Assembly: GCA_020638135.1 (NCBI GenBank)
Contig: JACKJE010000006.1
Span: 77,024 to 141,023 of the forward strand
Direction of reading: 5' to 3'
From: Methylobacteriaceae bacterium
GTDB lineage: Bacteria; Pseudomonadota; Alphaproteobacteria; Rhizobiales; Beijerinckiaceae
DNA: 64,000 nucleotides
Position 1 is the stretch's first letter. The number at the start of each line of letters is the position of its first letter. The notes beneath the pieces were generated by a model. The model saw only the letters and a program-made list of their open reading frames with translations. It ran no database searches and had not been told where the DNA came from. Positions 53,820 to 62,083 of the stretch are shown here, one piece after another. The translations under genes were made by a program, and so were the position numbers.

Positions 53820-54809
53820 ATGCCCCGCAATCCCTATTATTCAGGCCCGCCGTCGCACAATTTCGACGGCGTGCGGTTCTTCCTTCCGGGCGGACGGGCG
53901 ACCGACAAAAGCCGGCGCGACCTGTTGCGTTGGCGGTTCCAGTCGCGCGACCTGCCGGAGTGGCCGGGCCATTATCCCGCCCCGCCGCAGGACAGACCGC
54001 CGGCGCGGGTCGAAGGCGAGGCGCTGCGCGTGACGTTCGTCGGCCATGCGACCTTTCTCATCCAGGCGCAGGGCGTGAACCTACTGGTCGATCCCGTGTG
54101 GTCGGAGCGCGCGAGCCCTCTGCGCTTTCTCGGGCCGAAGCGGGTGAATGCGCCGGGCGTCGACTTTGCAGACCTTCCCGCTCTCGACGCCATTCTGCTG
54201 ACACACAACCACTACGATCACATGGACATGGCGACGCTGGCCCGACTGGCGCGCGATAGACCCTGTCCTGTCATTACGCCGCTCGGCAATGACACGATCC
54301 TGAAGCGGGCGATCAGGACGGTCGACGCGCGCGCCCATGACTGGGGCGACGTGGCGCAGGTCGGTCCGCTCGCCGTGCATCTGACGCCGGCGCAGCACTG
54401 GTCGGCGCGCGGCCTCAGCGACCGGCGCATGGCCCTGTGGTGCGGCTTCGTGATCGAGACGGCGGTCGGGAAGGTCTATATCGCCGGCGACACCGGCTAT
54501 GGCGACGGAGCGGTGTTCCGCGACATCTTCCTGAAGCACGGCGCGATGCGGCTCGCGCTGCTGCCGATCGGCGCGTATGAGCCGCGCTGGTTCATGCGCG
54601 AGCAGCATGTCGATCCCGAAGAGGCGCTACGCATGTTCCACGACGTCGACGCCGCGGAGGCGCTCGGCTGCCACTGGGGCACGTTCCGCCTGACCGACGA
54701 GGCGATCGACGAGCCGCCGAGACGGCTCGCGATCGCCCTGGAGCGCGCCGGCATTGCGCCGGAGCGGTTTCGCGCTGTCCGCCCCGGCGAAGTGTTCGAG
54801 GCGCGCTGA
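53820..54809 (+). CDS. MBL-fold metallohydrolase, NAPE-PLD-like
   Basis: 329 residues from ATG 53820. The metal motif is LLTHNHYDHMDMATL, followed by HWSARGLSDRRMALWCGFVI, YIAGDTGYGDGAVF and GCHWGTFRLTDEAIDEP. These match bacterial homologues of N-acyl-phosphatidylethanolamine phospholipase D and related lactonases; substrate unproven. No signal peptide. It is followed by the left copy of the inverted repeat pair. Confidence 0.92.
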   Translation: MPRNPYYSGPPSHNFDGVRFFLPGGRATDKSRRDLLRWRFQSRDLPEWPGHYPAPPQDRPPARVEGEALRVTFVGHATFLIQAQGVNLLVDPVWSERASPLRFLGPKRVNAPGVDFADLPALDAILLTHNHYDHMDMATLARLARDRPCPVITPLGNDTILKRAIRTVDARAHDWGDVAQVGPLAVHLTPAQHWSARGLSDRRMALWCGFVIETAVGKVYIAGDTGYGDGAVFRDIFLKHGAMRLALLPIGAYEPRWFMREQHVDPEEALRMFHDVDAAEALGCHWGTFRLTDEAIDEPPRRLAIALERAGIAPERFRAVRPGEVFEAR

Positions 54810-54813
54810 GCTG

Positions 54814-54916
54814 GAGCGCGTCACGCTTTCTCGCAAGCGCGCGACGCGCTCTAGCCTGCTGTTTTCGTCGCATATCCTTGCCGCAAAGGTCTGCAACTTT
54901 TGCGGGATACGCTCTA
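54814..54916. repeat. left copy of an inverted ~103-bp repeat pair
   Basis: Its reverse complement starts TAGAGCGTATCCCGCAAAAG and runs through an AACAGCAGG core to a GC-rich end. It matches the copy at 56226-56330 with about five differences in the first ~80 bases. The pair lies in opposite orientation, one on each side of the glutathione transferase and TetR genes. The TAG stop of the glutathione transferase (54914-54916) is inside this copy. Confidence 0.9.
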
Positions 54917-55540
54917 CGCCGCCCTGCGCGCTCTTTCGGCCATCTCTTCGGCGATCGCCTTCACGACCGCCGGGCGGGCGAGATGCAGTTTCTGATAGGC
55001 GACGAGCTTCGGCCAGGCGGACAGATCGATGGCGACGAAGGGACACCAGTTGAGCATGGCGAGGAGATAGGCGTCGGCAATCGTGAAGCGGTCGCCGACG
55101 AGATAATCGCGCTCGCCAAGACGGCGCACGAGCGCGTCGAAGGTCGGCCGGACGGCCGTCATCGTATAGGCCTTGCCCTCGGCCGGCATGGCGGGGGCGA
55201 ACAGGGGCGAGAATATCTTCTTGTGCACTTCGGTGCCGAGGAAATTCAGGGCGTCAACGACCTCGTAGCGCCTCACGTCGCCCCATTGCGGCGCGAGGCC
55301 CGCCTCGGGCTTGCGGTCGGCGAGATATTGCAGGACCGAGGGGTTCTCGTTCAGCAGCGTCCCGTCGTCGAGCTTGAGCGCCGGCACGTAGCCGTTGGGC
55401 GCGATGGCCCGGTAGTCGCGGCCGTCCCTGGTTGTTTTCGCGCGGGTGTCGACATAGGTGATTTCCAGCGGAATTCCGGCCTCATAGGCTGTAATATGGG
55501 CGGCGAGCGAGCAGGCCATCGGCGAAGTGAACAGTTCCAT
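54914..55540 (-). CDS. glutathione S-transferase
   Basis: 208 residues from ATG 55540 (MELFTSPMACSLAAHITAYEAGIP). The N-terminal thioredoxin-like part has the Cys/Ser residues of bacterial beta-class enzymes (SPMACSLAAH), NGYVPALKLDDGTLLNENPSVLQYLADR, and the C-terminal helical part has GDRFTIADAYLLAMLNW. The stop TAG is the end of the left repeat. Divergent from the TetR gene with 67 bases between starts, so likely its target. Confidence 0.93.
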   Translation of the reverse strand: MELFTSPMACSLAAHITAYEAGIPLEITYVDTRAKTTRDGRDYRAIAPNGYVPALKLDDGTLLNENPSVLQYLADRKPEAGLAPQWGDVRRYEVVDALNFLGTEVHKKIFSPLFAPAMPAEGKAYTMTAVRPTFDALVRRLGERDYLVGDRFTIADAYLLAMLNWCPFVAIDLSAWPKLVAYQKLHLARPAVVKAIAEEMAERARRAA

Positions 55541-55561
55541 GGACGTCCTCCACATTTTGTG

Positions 55562-55589
55562 CGGATCGGTATAGAATAGGCGCGATCCG
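55562..55589. promoter_or_regulatory. candidate TetR operator between GST and TetR
   Basis: CGGATC at 55562-55567 and GATCCG at 55584-55589 form an inverted pair in the 67-base divergent gap, with an AT-rich TATAGAATA between them. The place and symmetry suit a TetR-type binding site; no experimental support. Confidence 0.4.
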
Positions 55590-55607
55590 ACGCCGTCAAG
55601 GATTTTT

Positions 55608-56228
55608 ATGCGAGGCGATACAGAAAAAGAAAAACGCAAACGCGGCCGCCCCCGGCAGTTCGAACCGGCGCGGGTGCTCGAAGCCGTGCGCAACGTCTTC
55701 GTCGAAAAGGGCTATTCGGGCGCCTCGCTCGACGATCTCGCCGCCGCCGCCGGGCTCAACCGCCCGAGCCTCTATGCCGCCTTTGGCGACAAGGAGCAGC
55801 TCTATATCGAGACGCTGCGGCTCTACGGCGCACGCAGCGTGCAGCGGCTCGGCGAATTGCTGGCGCGCGGCGAGCCGATCGAGGAGCGGCTGACAACAGT
55901 CTACAAGGCGGCGATCGCGCTCTACAGCGCGCCGCCGCTGCATGCCGGCTGCATGATCGTAAACACGGCGGCGACCGCGGCGACGACACATCCGGCCATC
56001 GCGGAAGCCGCCCGCGCATTGCGGGTCGAGACCGAGGCCATATTCGAGCGCGCCTTCGCTGGCTGCGTCGCGCGGCGGGAATTGCCGGGCGAGCCCTCGC
56101 CGTCGGCCCGCGCCAAACTCGCCACCGCCATGCTGGACACGCTGGCGGTCCGCGCGCGGCTCGGCGAGAGCGCGGCTTCGCTCGAAGCCTTCGCGCAGGA
56201 GGCGCTGGCGCTGGTCTGCGTGATCTAG
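55608..56228 (+). CDS. TetR-family transcriptional regulator
   Basis: 206 residues from ATG 55608. Helix-turn-helix part at about 18-65 (VLEAVRNVFVEKGYSGASLDDLAAAAGLNRPSLYAAFGDKEQLY). The ligand-binding part has CMIVNTAATAATTHP with a Cys typical of the electrophile-sensing YcdC/NemR-like group. It probably represses the divergent glutathione transferase. Its TAG stop (56226-56228) is the first bases of the right repeat copy. Confidence 0.94.
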   Translation: MRGDTEKEKRKRGRPRQFEPARVLEAVRNVFVEKGYSGASLDDLAAAAGLNRPSLYAAFGDKEQLYIETLRLYGARSVQRLGELLARGEPIEERLTTVYKAAIALYSAPPLHAGCMIVNTAATAATTHPAIAEAARALRVETEAIFERAFAGCVARRELPGEPSPSARAKLATAMLDTLAVRARLGESAASLEAFAQEALALVCVI

Positions 56229-56330
56229 AGCATATCCCGCAAAAGTTGCAGACTTCTGCGACAAGGATATGCGACGAAAACAGCAGGATAGAGCGCGTCG
56301 CGCGTTTCCGTGAAAACGTGATGCGCTCTA
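56226..56330. repeat. right copy of the inverted ~105-bp repeat pair
   Basis: Starts TAGAGCATATCCCGCAAAAG and ends TGATGCGCTCTA, with an internal hairpin at its GC-rich end (TAGAGCGCG against ATGCGCTCTA). Inverted relative to the copy at 54814-54916. The stop codons of the TetR gene (56226-56228) and the convergent HAD gene (56328-56330) both lie inside it. Confidence 0.9.
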
Positions 56331-56981
56331 GGAGGCGACCGCCGCCAGCGCGCCATCGACCTCCGCGGGCGTCGCGACAATGGCCGCCGCGCCGGCCTCC
56401 TCGAGTTCCGCCCGCGAGCCATATCCCCAGGCGACGCCAATAGTCGGCGCCCCGTTGGCTTTCGCGCCGAGCACGTCGAATTTGCGGTCGCCGATCATGA
56501 CGGCCGCGCGCGGATCGACGCCCGCATCGGCAAAGGCGTGGGCGAGCAGCGCATCCTTGTGCATGAGCGATCCGTCGAGGCCGGAGCCGTATGTCTCGGC
56601 GAAAAATGGCGCGAGACCGAAATGCTCGACGATGCGCAGCGCATAGGGCCGCGCCTTCGATGTTGCGACGTAGAGCCGCCAGCCGTCCTCCGTCAGGCGG
56701 CGCAGCAGTTCCGGAATCCCGTCATAGACCCGGTTCTCGAACAGGCCGGTTTCGCCATAGCGTCGGCGATAGAGGCGCAAGCCCTCCTCGGCGCGGTCGG
56801 GTCCGACGATCTGGCGCAAGCTCTCGATCATGGGTGGGCCGATCACCCATTCGAGTTCGTCCTGCGCCGGCGCAGGATGTCCAAGTTCCGTCAGCGCAAA
56901 TTGCAGCGAGCCGCAGATGCCGGGCTTGGGATCTGTCAGTGTGCCGTCGAGATCGAAAAAGGCGACGCGATCAGGTCTCAC
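56328..56981 (-). CDS. HAD-family phosphatase (phosphoglycolate phosphatase-like)
   Basis: 217 residues from GTG 56981, overlapping the upstream GyrI-like stop by four bases (GTGA). HAD motifs: FFDLDGTLTDPKPG with the nucleophile Asp, VATSKARP, and IGDRKFDVLGAKANG. The cap region and length fit the Gph/PGP group. Its TAG stop is in the right repeat copy. Confidence 0.92.
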   Translation of the reverse strand: MRPDRVAFFDLDGTLTDPKPGICGSLQFALTELGHPAPAQDELEWVIGPPMIESLRQIVGPDRAEEGLRLYRRRYGETGLFENRVYDGIPELLRRLTEDGWRLYVATSKARPYALRIVEHFGLAPFFAETYGSGLDGSLMHKDALLAHAFADAGVDPRAAVMIGDRKFDVLGAKANGAPTIGVAWGYGSRAELEEAGAAAIVATPAEVDGALAAVAS

Positions 56982-57628
56982 TTGATGAACACATAGATCG
57001 CCATTTCGAGTGCGGAATCGTCTGCGCCCTTGGGATCGTTGAGATATTCCTCGACGAAAATATTCTGCGCGATGTAGCCCTTCTCGTCGAGAAAAGCGGT
57101 GATCGCCTCGTAGGTCGAATCGACGTCGTCATAGGCGCCGCGGTGCTGGAACTTGATGGCGCGGCCGGCCGGCGTTTCGGCCGGTTTGGCTTCGGCGCCG
57201 AGATCGACGGTCGCGGCGACCGGCGCATCCAGCGGGATCATCGCCTGGAACTTAAAATTGTCGTCGTCGGTGTCGACGAAGGCGACGACCGGGCGGCCGC
57301 CCTCCTTGAGATTGGCCTTGAGCAAGGCTGCGCGCGCCTTGCCGAGCGCGGCCGTGATCGCCTTGTAGCCGTCTTCCCATTTGGCGGCGCCGGAAACGGC
57401 GATCGCAGGCCGCGCCTTGATCTCGAACGGCTGAGCGGCGGCGTCCGCATCGGTGGGCTGGGCGGCCGAGGCGCCAGGCGTCGGCGGGGTGGTCGTTGCA
57501 GGGGCGGCAGGCGCCGCCGGGGTCGGGGTCGCCGGCGCCGGGGTCGCGGTCTGCGCCACTGCGGCGCCGGCCACAGCCAGGGCCGCGCAGAAGGAAAGAG
57601 CCGTCAATAAACGTCCAGCATACGCCAT
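56978..57628 (-). CDS. secreted GyrI-like domain protein
   Basis: 216 residues from ATG 57628 (MAYAGRLLTALSFCAALAVAGAAVAQ, a signal peptide). A Pro/Ala/Thr linker is followed by an AraC effector-binding (GyrI-like) fold: FEIKARPAIAVSGAAKWEDGY, PVAFVDTDDDNFKFQAMIPL, AIKFQHRGAYDDVDSTYEAITAFLDEKGY and FVEEYLNDPK. Such domains bind small ligands; here in the periplasm. Coupled to the HAD gene. Confidence 0.9.
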   Translation of the reverse strand: MAYAGRLLTALSFCAALAVAGAAVAQTATPAPATPTPAAPAAPATTTPPTPGASAAQPTDADAAAQPFEIKARPAIAVSGAAKWEDGYKAITAALGKARAALLKANLKEGGRPVVAFVDTDDDNFKFQAMIPLDAPVAATVDLGAEAKPAETPAGRAIKFQHRGAYDDVDSTYEAITAFLDEKGYIAQNIFVEEYLNDPKGADDSALEMAIYVFIK

Positions 57629-57714
57629 GCGATTCGCTCCGCCCCTCTCGCGCCTATATATAGCATTCGCCGCCATCATGGCGGAGCTGAGGCTGTCACA
57701 CTTTCGGGAAATTC

Positions 57715-58596
57715 GTGACAAGTGCGCATCGTCATCCCCTGACCGGTCGTCGCATCGCGAAGATGAACGGCGCGGGCAATGAGATTCTCGTGCTCGACCT
57801 GCGCGGCACGGACGTGCGCGTGTCGGGCGAGGACGCCCGCGCGATCGGCGCGGCGCCCGGCCTGAAATTCGACCAGCTGATGGCGCTCTATGACCCCGCC
57901 CACGCCGGTTCCGCAGCGTCGATGAAGATTTTCAACATTGACGGCTCGCTGTCGGGCGCCTGCGGCAACGGCACGCGCTGCGTGGCCTGGGAATTGCTGC
58001 GCGACGGCGCGGCGCGCGACCTGCGGCTCGAATCCGATGGCGGGCTGCTGCACGTTACCCGCGACAACGAATGGACGTTCACGGTGGACATGGGCGCGCC
58101 GCAATTCGGCTGGCGCGACATTCCACTCGCCGGCGCGGGAGCGGATACTGCGCGTCTGACGCTCGCGCCCGCCATCGCCGGCGCGCCGGGCGAATTCTCC
58201 GCAGTCAGCATGGGCAATCCGCATGCGGTGTTTTTCGTGGACGACGCGATGGCGATCGATCTCGCGGGCCTCGGGCCGCAGATCGAGACGCATCCGATGT
58301 TTCCCGAGCGCGTGAACGTGTCGTTCGCGCAGGTGCGCGCGCGCGATTCCATCCTGCTGCGCGTGTGGGAGCGCGGCGCCGGCGCGACGCTCGCCTGTGG
58401 CACGGCGGCCTGTGCGACGGCGGTCGCGGGCGCGCGGCTCGGCCTGACCGATCGCGCCGCGACGGTCTCGTTGCCGGGAGGCGATCTTCGCATCCATTGG
58501 CGCGACAGCGACGATCACGTGCTGATGACCGGGCCGGTCGAACTCGAATTCGAGACGACGCTCGACGCCTCCATATTCGCACGCGAGACGGCATGA
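57715..58596 (+). CDS. dapF: diaminopimelate epimerase
   Basis: 293 residues from GTG 57715. It converts LL- to meso-diaminopimelate for lysine and peptidoglycan. The two catalytic Cys are in SGACGNGTRC and LACGTAACA; substrate loops GNPHAVFFV and ERVNVSF are present. The stop overlaps the mtaB start (ATGA), the usual Rhizobiales pair. Confidence 0.96.
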   Translation: MTSAHRHPLTGRRIAKMNGAGNEILVLDLRGTDVRVSGEDARAIGAAPGLKFDQLMALYDPAHAGSAASMKIFNIDGSLSGACGNGTRCVAWELLRDGAARDLRLESDGGLLHVTRDNEWTFTVDMGAPQFGWRDIPLAGAGADTARLTLAPAIAGAPGEFSAVSMGNPHAVFFVDDAMAIDLAGLGPQIETHPMFPERVNVSFAQVRARDSILLRVWERGAGATLACGTAACATAVAGARLGLTDRAATVSLPGGDLRIHWRDSDDHVLMTGPVELEFETTLDASIFARETA

Positions 58597-59843
58597 ACGC
58601 GCCCGCGCGCGAAAAGGTCGAGGTCGTCTCCTTCGGCTGCCGGCTCAATCTCGTCGAATCCGAGGCGATGCGGCGGGCCGCGGAACGCGCCGGGCATTCC
58701 GATACGATCGTGTTCAACACATGCGCGGTCACCGCCGAATCCGTGCGGCAGGCGCGTCAGGCGATCCGCCGCGTTTCACGCGAGCGGCCGGGCGCGAAAA
58801 TCGTCGTGTCGGGCTGCGCGGCCGAAATCGAACGCGCGCGTTTCGCCGACATGCCGGAAGTCGCCGCGATCGTCGGCAATGCCGCGAAGACGGAGGCCGA
58901 GACATGGCGCGCGCTCAAGCGCGGCGAGACGCCCGTCGCCGACATCGCAGAGGCGCGGATCGCGCGGCCCGTGACGGCGGCGCGGATCGAGGGGCATACA
59001 CGCGCCTTTCTCGCGATCCAGAACGGCTGCGACCATCGCTGCACCTTTTGCGTCATTCCCTACGGACGCGGGCCGTCGCGCTCGATTCCGGCGGAGACGG
59101 CGATCGCGCAGGCGCGACGTCTCATCGAACTCGGCCACAAGGAGATCGTGCTGACTGGCGTCGACCTGACCTCATGGGGCGGCGATCTGCACGATGCGCC
59201 GAAGCTCGGATTGCTGGTGCGCGCGCTGTTGAAGGCGTTGCCGGAGTTGTGGCGTCTGCGGCTGTCATCGCTCGACTGCATCGAGGCGGACGAGGATCTG
59301 ATGATCGCGCTCGCGGAGGAAGAGCGCCTCATGCCGCATCTGCATCTGTCGCTGCAGGCGGGCGACGACGTGATCTTGAAGCGCATGAAGCGGCGCCATT
59401 CGCGGCGCGACGCCATCGAATTTTGCGATCGTGTGCGAAAGCTCAGGCCGGATATCGTGTTCGGCGCCGATCTGATCGCGGGCTTTCCGACCGAGACCGA
59501 TCCGATGGCTGAAAACACGTTGCGGCTGGTCGAGGATTGCGGGCTGACGCATCTGCACGTCTTCCCCTATTCGCCGCGTGAGATGACGCCGGCGGCGCGC
59601 ATGCCGCAGGTCGCCAGGGACGTGCGCGTCGCGCGCGCGAAAGCGTTGCGTGAAGCCGGCGAGCGTGCGCTCACGCGGCATCTCGATGCGCAGGTGGGAC
59701 GACGTGTCGAGGTTCTGGCCGAGCGCGGCGGCGTCGGGCGCACGGCGGATTTCACGCTGGTGGCGACGCCTGATGTCGAGCCCGGCGCGATGATCGAAGG
59801 CGTGGTCGCCGGTCGCGACGGGATGAAGTTGCGGCTGAGGTAG
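58593..59843 (+). CDS. mtaB: tRNA t6A37 methylthiotransferase MtaB
   Basis: 416 residues from ATG 58593. Radical SAM enzyme making ms2t6A37 in tRNA. N-terminal cluster Cys in FGCRLNLVESE, NTCAVTAESV and VSGCAAEIE; radical-SAM motif NGCDHRCTFCVIPYGRGPSRS; then SLQAGDDVILKRMKRRHSR, GFPTETD and a C-terminal TRAM domain (GVVAGRDGMKLRLR). Coupled to dapF. Confidence 0.95.
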   Translation: MNAPAREKVEVVSFGCRLNLVESEAMRRAAERAGHSDTIVFNTCAVTAESVRQARQAIRRVSRERPGAKIVVSGCAAEIERARFADMPEVAAIVGNAAKTEAETWRALKRGETPVADIAEARIARPVTAARIEGHTRAFLAIQNGCDHRCTFCVIPYGRGPSRSIPAETAIAQARRLIELGHKEIVLTGVDLTSWGGDLHDAPKLGLLVRALLKALPELWRLRLSSLDCIEADEDLMIALAEEERLMPHLHLSLQAGDDVILKRMKRRHSRRDAIEFCDRVRKLRPDIVFGADLIAGFPTETDPMAENTLRLVEDCGLTHLHVFPYSPREMTPAARMPQVARDVRVARAKALREAGERALTRHLDAQVGRRVEVLAERGGVGRTADFTLVATPDVEPGAMIEGVVAGRDGMKLRLR

Positions 59844-59849
59844 ACGAGT

Positions 59850-59879
59850 CGTCATTGCTTCGCTGCGCTCGCAATGACG
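59850..59879. repeat. short CGTCATTGC palindrome between mtaB and purH
   Basis: CGTCATTGC (59850-59858) and GCAATGACG (59871-59879) flank TTCGCTGCGCTC. It is the core end-sequence of the larger element at 19679-19803. Between convergent genes, it could also act as a weak terminator. Confidence 0.75.
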
Positions 59880-59892
59880 AAACCAGTTCCCC

Positions 59893-61485
59893 TCAGTGCC
59901 GGAAATGCCGGTGTCCCGTGAACACCATCGCCAGGCCCTCCTCGTCGGCCGCCGCGATCACTTCGGCGTCGCGCATCGAGCCGCCGGGCTGGATGACCGC
60001 CGTCGCGCCGGCTTCGGCTGCCGCCAAGAGGCCGTCCGCGAAGGGGAAGAAGGCGTCCGAGGCCACGACCGCGCCCTTGGCGAGGCTTTCGGGCAGGTCG
60101 GCGGCGCGCGAGGCTTCCTCGGCTTTCCAGGCGGCGATGCGCGAGGAATCGACTCTGGACATCTGGCCGGCGCCGACGCCCACCGTCGCAAGATCGCGCG
60201 CGTAGACGATGGCGTTCGACTTCACGTGCTTGGCGACGCGGAAGGCGAATTTGAGATCGGCGAGTTCGCGATCCGACGGCGCGCGTTTCGTGACGACCTT
60301 CAGGTCCATGTCGTCGACCACGGCATTGTCGCGGCCCTGCACCAGCAGGCCGCCGGCGACGGTGCGAAGGCTGAGACCTTTCGCGCGAGGGTCGGGCAGG
60401 CCGCCCGTGACCAGCAGGCGCAGATTCTTCTTCGCCGCGATGATGGCGATGGCTTCCTCGTCGGCTTCCGGCGCGATGATGACCTCGGTGAAGATCTTGG
60501 TCATTTCGGCGGCAGCCGCCGCATCGAGCTTGCGGTTGAGCGCGATGATGCCGCCGAAGGCCGAGACGGGATCGCAGCGCAACGCCTTTTCGTAAGCCTC
60601 TTTCAGCGACGCGCCTTCGGCTACGCCGCAGGGGTTGGCGTGCTTGATGATCGCCACGGCGGCCGTGCGCGACGGATCGAATTCGGCGACGAGTTCGAAG
60701 GCGGCGTCGGTGTCGTTGACATTGTTGTAGGAGAGCTGCTTGCCCTGCACCTGCCGCGCGGTGGCGACGCCGAAGCGCTTCTCGCCGGTGACATAAAAGC
60801 CGGCCGACTGGTGCGGGTTTTCGCCGTAACGCATGGCTTCCGCAAGCTTGCCGCCGATCGCGCGATAGGCGGGCGTCGTCTCCTCGATCGCATTGGCGAA
60901 CCAGTTGGAAATCGCGGCGTCATAGGCCGCCGTGCGCGAATAGGCCTTTTGCGCGAGCTTGCGGCGCGTTGCGAGCCGCGTCGCGCCGTTGTTTGCGGCG
61001 AGTTCGCCGAGCAAAGCGTCGTAATCCTCGACATCGACGACGACGGCGACATCGTCGTGATTCTTGGCGGCGGCGCGGATCATGGCCGGGCCGCCGATGT
61101 CGATATTCTCGATGCAGTCCTCGTAGGCCGCGCCCTTCGCGACCGTCGCCTCGAAGGGATAGAGGTTCACGACGAGCAGATCGATCTGCTGAATGTTGTG
61201 CGCGAACATCGCGGCTTCGTGCTCGGGATTCTCTCGGATCGCGAGCAGGCCGCCGTGCACTTTCGGATGCAGCGTCTTGACGCGGCCGTCCATCATTTCC
61301 GGGAAACCGGTGAGATCGGAGACGTCGATCACCTTGAGGCCGGCGTCGGCCAGCGCTTTTCGCGTGCCGCCGGTCGACACCAGTTCGACGCCGCGTGCGC
61401 TCAGGGCCTTGGCGAAGTCGATCAGGCCGGTCTTGTCGGAAACGGAAATCAGCGCGCGGGCGACGCGGCGGAGGTCGGACGCCAT
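59893..61485 (-). CDS. purH: bifunctional AICAR transformylase / IMP cyclohydrolase
   Basis: 530 residues from ATG 61485 (MASDLRRVARALISVSDKTG). The last two steps of IMP synthesis. N-terminal cyclohydrolase: STGGTRKAL, GFPEMMDGRVKTLHPKVHGG, NIDIGGPAMIRAAAKNH. C-terminal transformylase: RYGENPHQSAGFY, IKHANPCGVA, SDAFFPFADG and PGGSMRD. rsmB and the heparinase gene are often near purH in relatives but here are about 12 kb away. Confidence 0.97.
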   Translation of the reverse strand: MASDLRRVARALISVSDKTGLIDFAKALSARGVELVSTGGTRKALADAGLKVIDVSDLTGFPEMMDGRVKTLHPKVHGGLLAIRENPEHEAAMFAHNIQQIDLLVVNLYPFEATVAKGAAYEDCIENIDIGGPAMIRAAAKNHDDVAVVVDVEDYDALLGELAANNGATRLATRRKLAQKAYSRTAAYDAAISNWFANAIEETTPAYRAIGGKLAEAMRYGENPHQSAGFYVTGEKRFGVATARQVQGKQLSYNNVNDTDAAFELVAEFDPSRTAAVAIIKHANPCGVAEGASLKEAYEKALRCDPVSAFGGIIALNRKLDAAAAAEMTKIFTEVIIAPEADEEAIAIIAAKKNLRLLVTGGLPDPRAKGLSLRTVAGGLLVQGRDNAVVDDMDLKVVTKRAPSDRELADLKFAFRVAKHVKSNAIVYARDLATVGVGAGQMSRVDSSRIAAWKAEEASRAADLPESLAKGAVVASDAFFPFADGLLAAAEAGATAVIQPGGSMRDAEVIAAADEEGLAMVFTGHRHFRH

Positions 61486-61573
61486 GGAAGGCCTCGAGCT
61501 TGCGCCGGAAAAGTCGAACCAATGCGCGGCCCGCCCGCCCGGCGTCATCAGCGGAAGGCTACGCAAAGCAAGA

Positions 61574-61594
61574 GCGCGGGGTCTTGCCCCGCGC
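61574..61594 (-). terminator. probable terminator after rplS
   Basis: An 8-bp GC stem (61574-61581 with 61587-61594), five-base loop, followed on the minus strand by TCTTGCTTT, a weak T tract. It lies 13 bases after the rplS stop. Confidence 0.6.
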
Positions 61595-61607
61595 CCGCTT
61601 GTCGAGA

Positions 61608-61982
61608 TTACTTCTTGGCTGCGGCCGTGCGGTCCGTGCGTTCGGCGATACGCGCCGATTTGCCGCGACGATCGCGCAGGTAATAGAGCTTGGCGCGGCG
61701 CACCTTGCCGCGACGCACGACCTTGATGGAGTCGATGTTCGGCGAATAGATCGGGAAGACGCGCTCCACGCCCTCGCCGTAGGAGATCTTGCGGACCGTG
61801 AAGCTCTCCTGCAGGCCGCCGCCCTGGCGGGCGATGCAGACGCCTTCATAGGCCTGGATGCGCGAGCGTTCGCCTTCCTTGACCTTCACGTTGACGATCA
61901 CGGTGTCGCCGGGCTGGAATTCGGGAATGGCAGGCGCGAGCTTGGCGGCCTGCTCGGCGTCGAGCTGGGCGATGATGTCCAT
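61608..61982 (-). CDS. rplS: 50S ribosomal protein L19
   Basis: 124 residues from ATG 61982 (MDIIAQLDAEQAAKLAPAIPEFQPGDTVIVNVKV). L19 landmarks: RSRIQAYEGVCIARQGGG, SFTVRKISYGEGVERVFPIYSP and VRRAKLYYLRDRRGK. In relatives it follows trmD directly; here an extra gene and about 100 bases lie between. The upstream bases 61983-62083 probably hold its own promoter. Confidence 0.97.
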   Translation of the reverse strand: MDIIAQLDAEQAAKLAPAIPEFQPGDTVIVNVKVKEGERSRIQAYEGVCIARQGGGLQESFTVRKISYGEGVERVFPIYSPNIDSIKVVRRGKVRRAKLYYLRDRRGKSARIAERTDRTAAAKK

Positions 61983-62083
61983 CGTATCTGTCCTTCCGTT
62001 TCGCCCTTTGCGGGCGAGCGTTTCGGGAACGCTGTTTTGAGTTGCGCGGGGGCTATAGCGGATCGGGGCGGGGATGTCGATTC

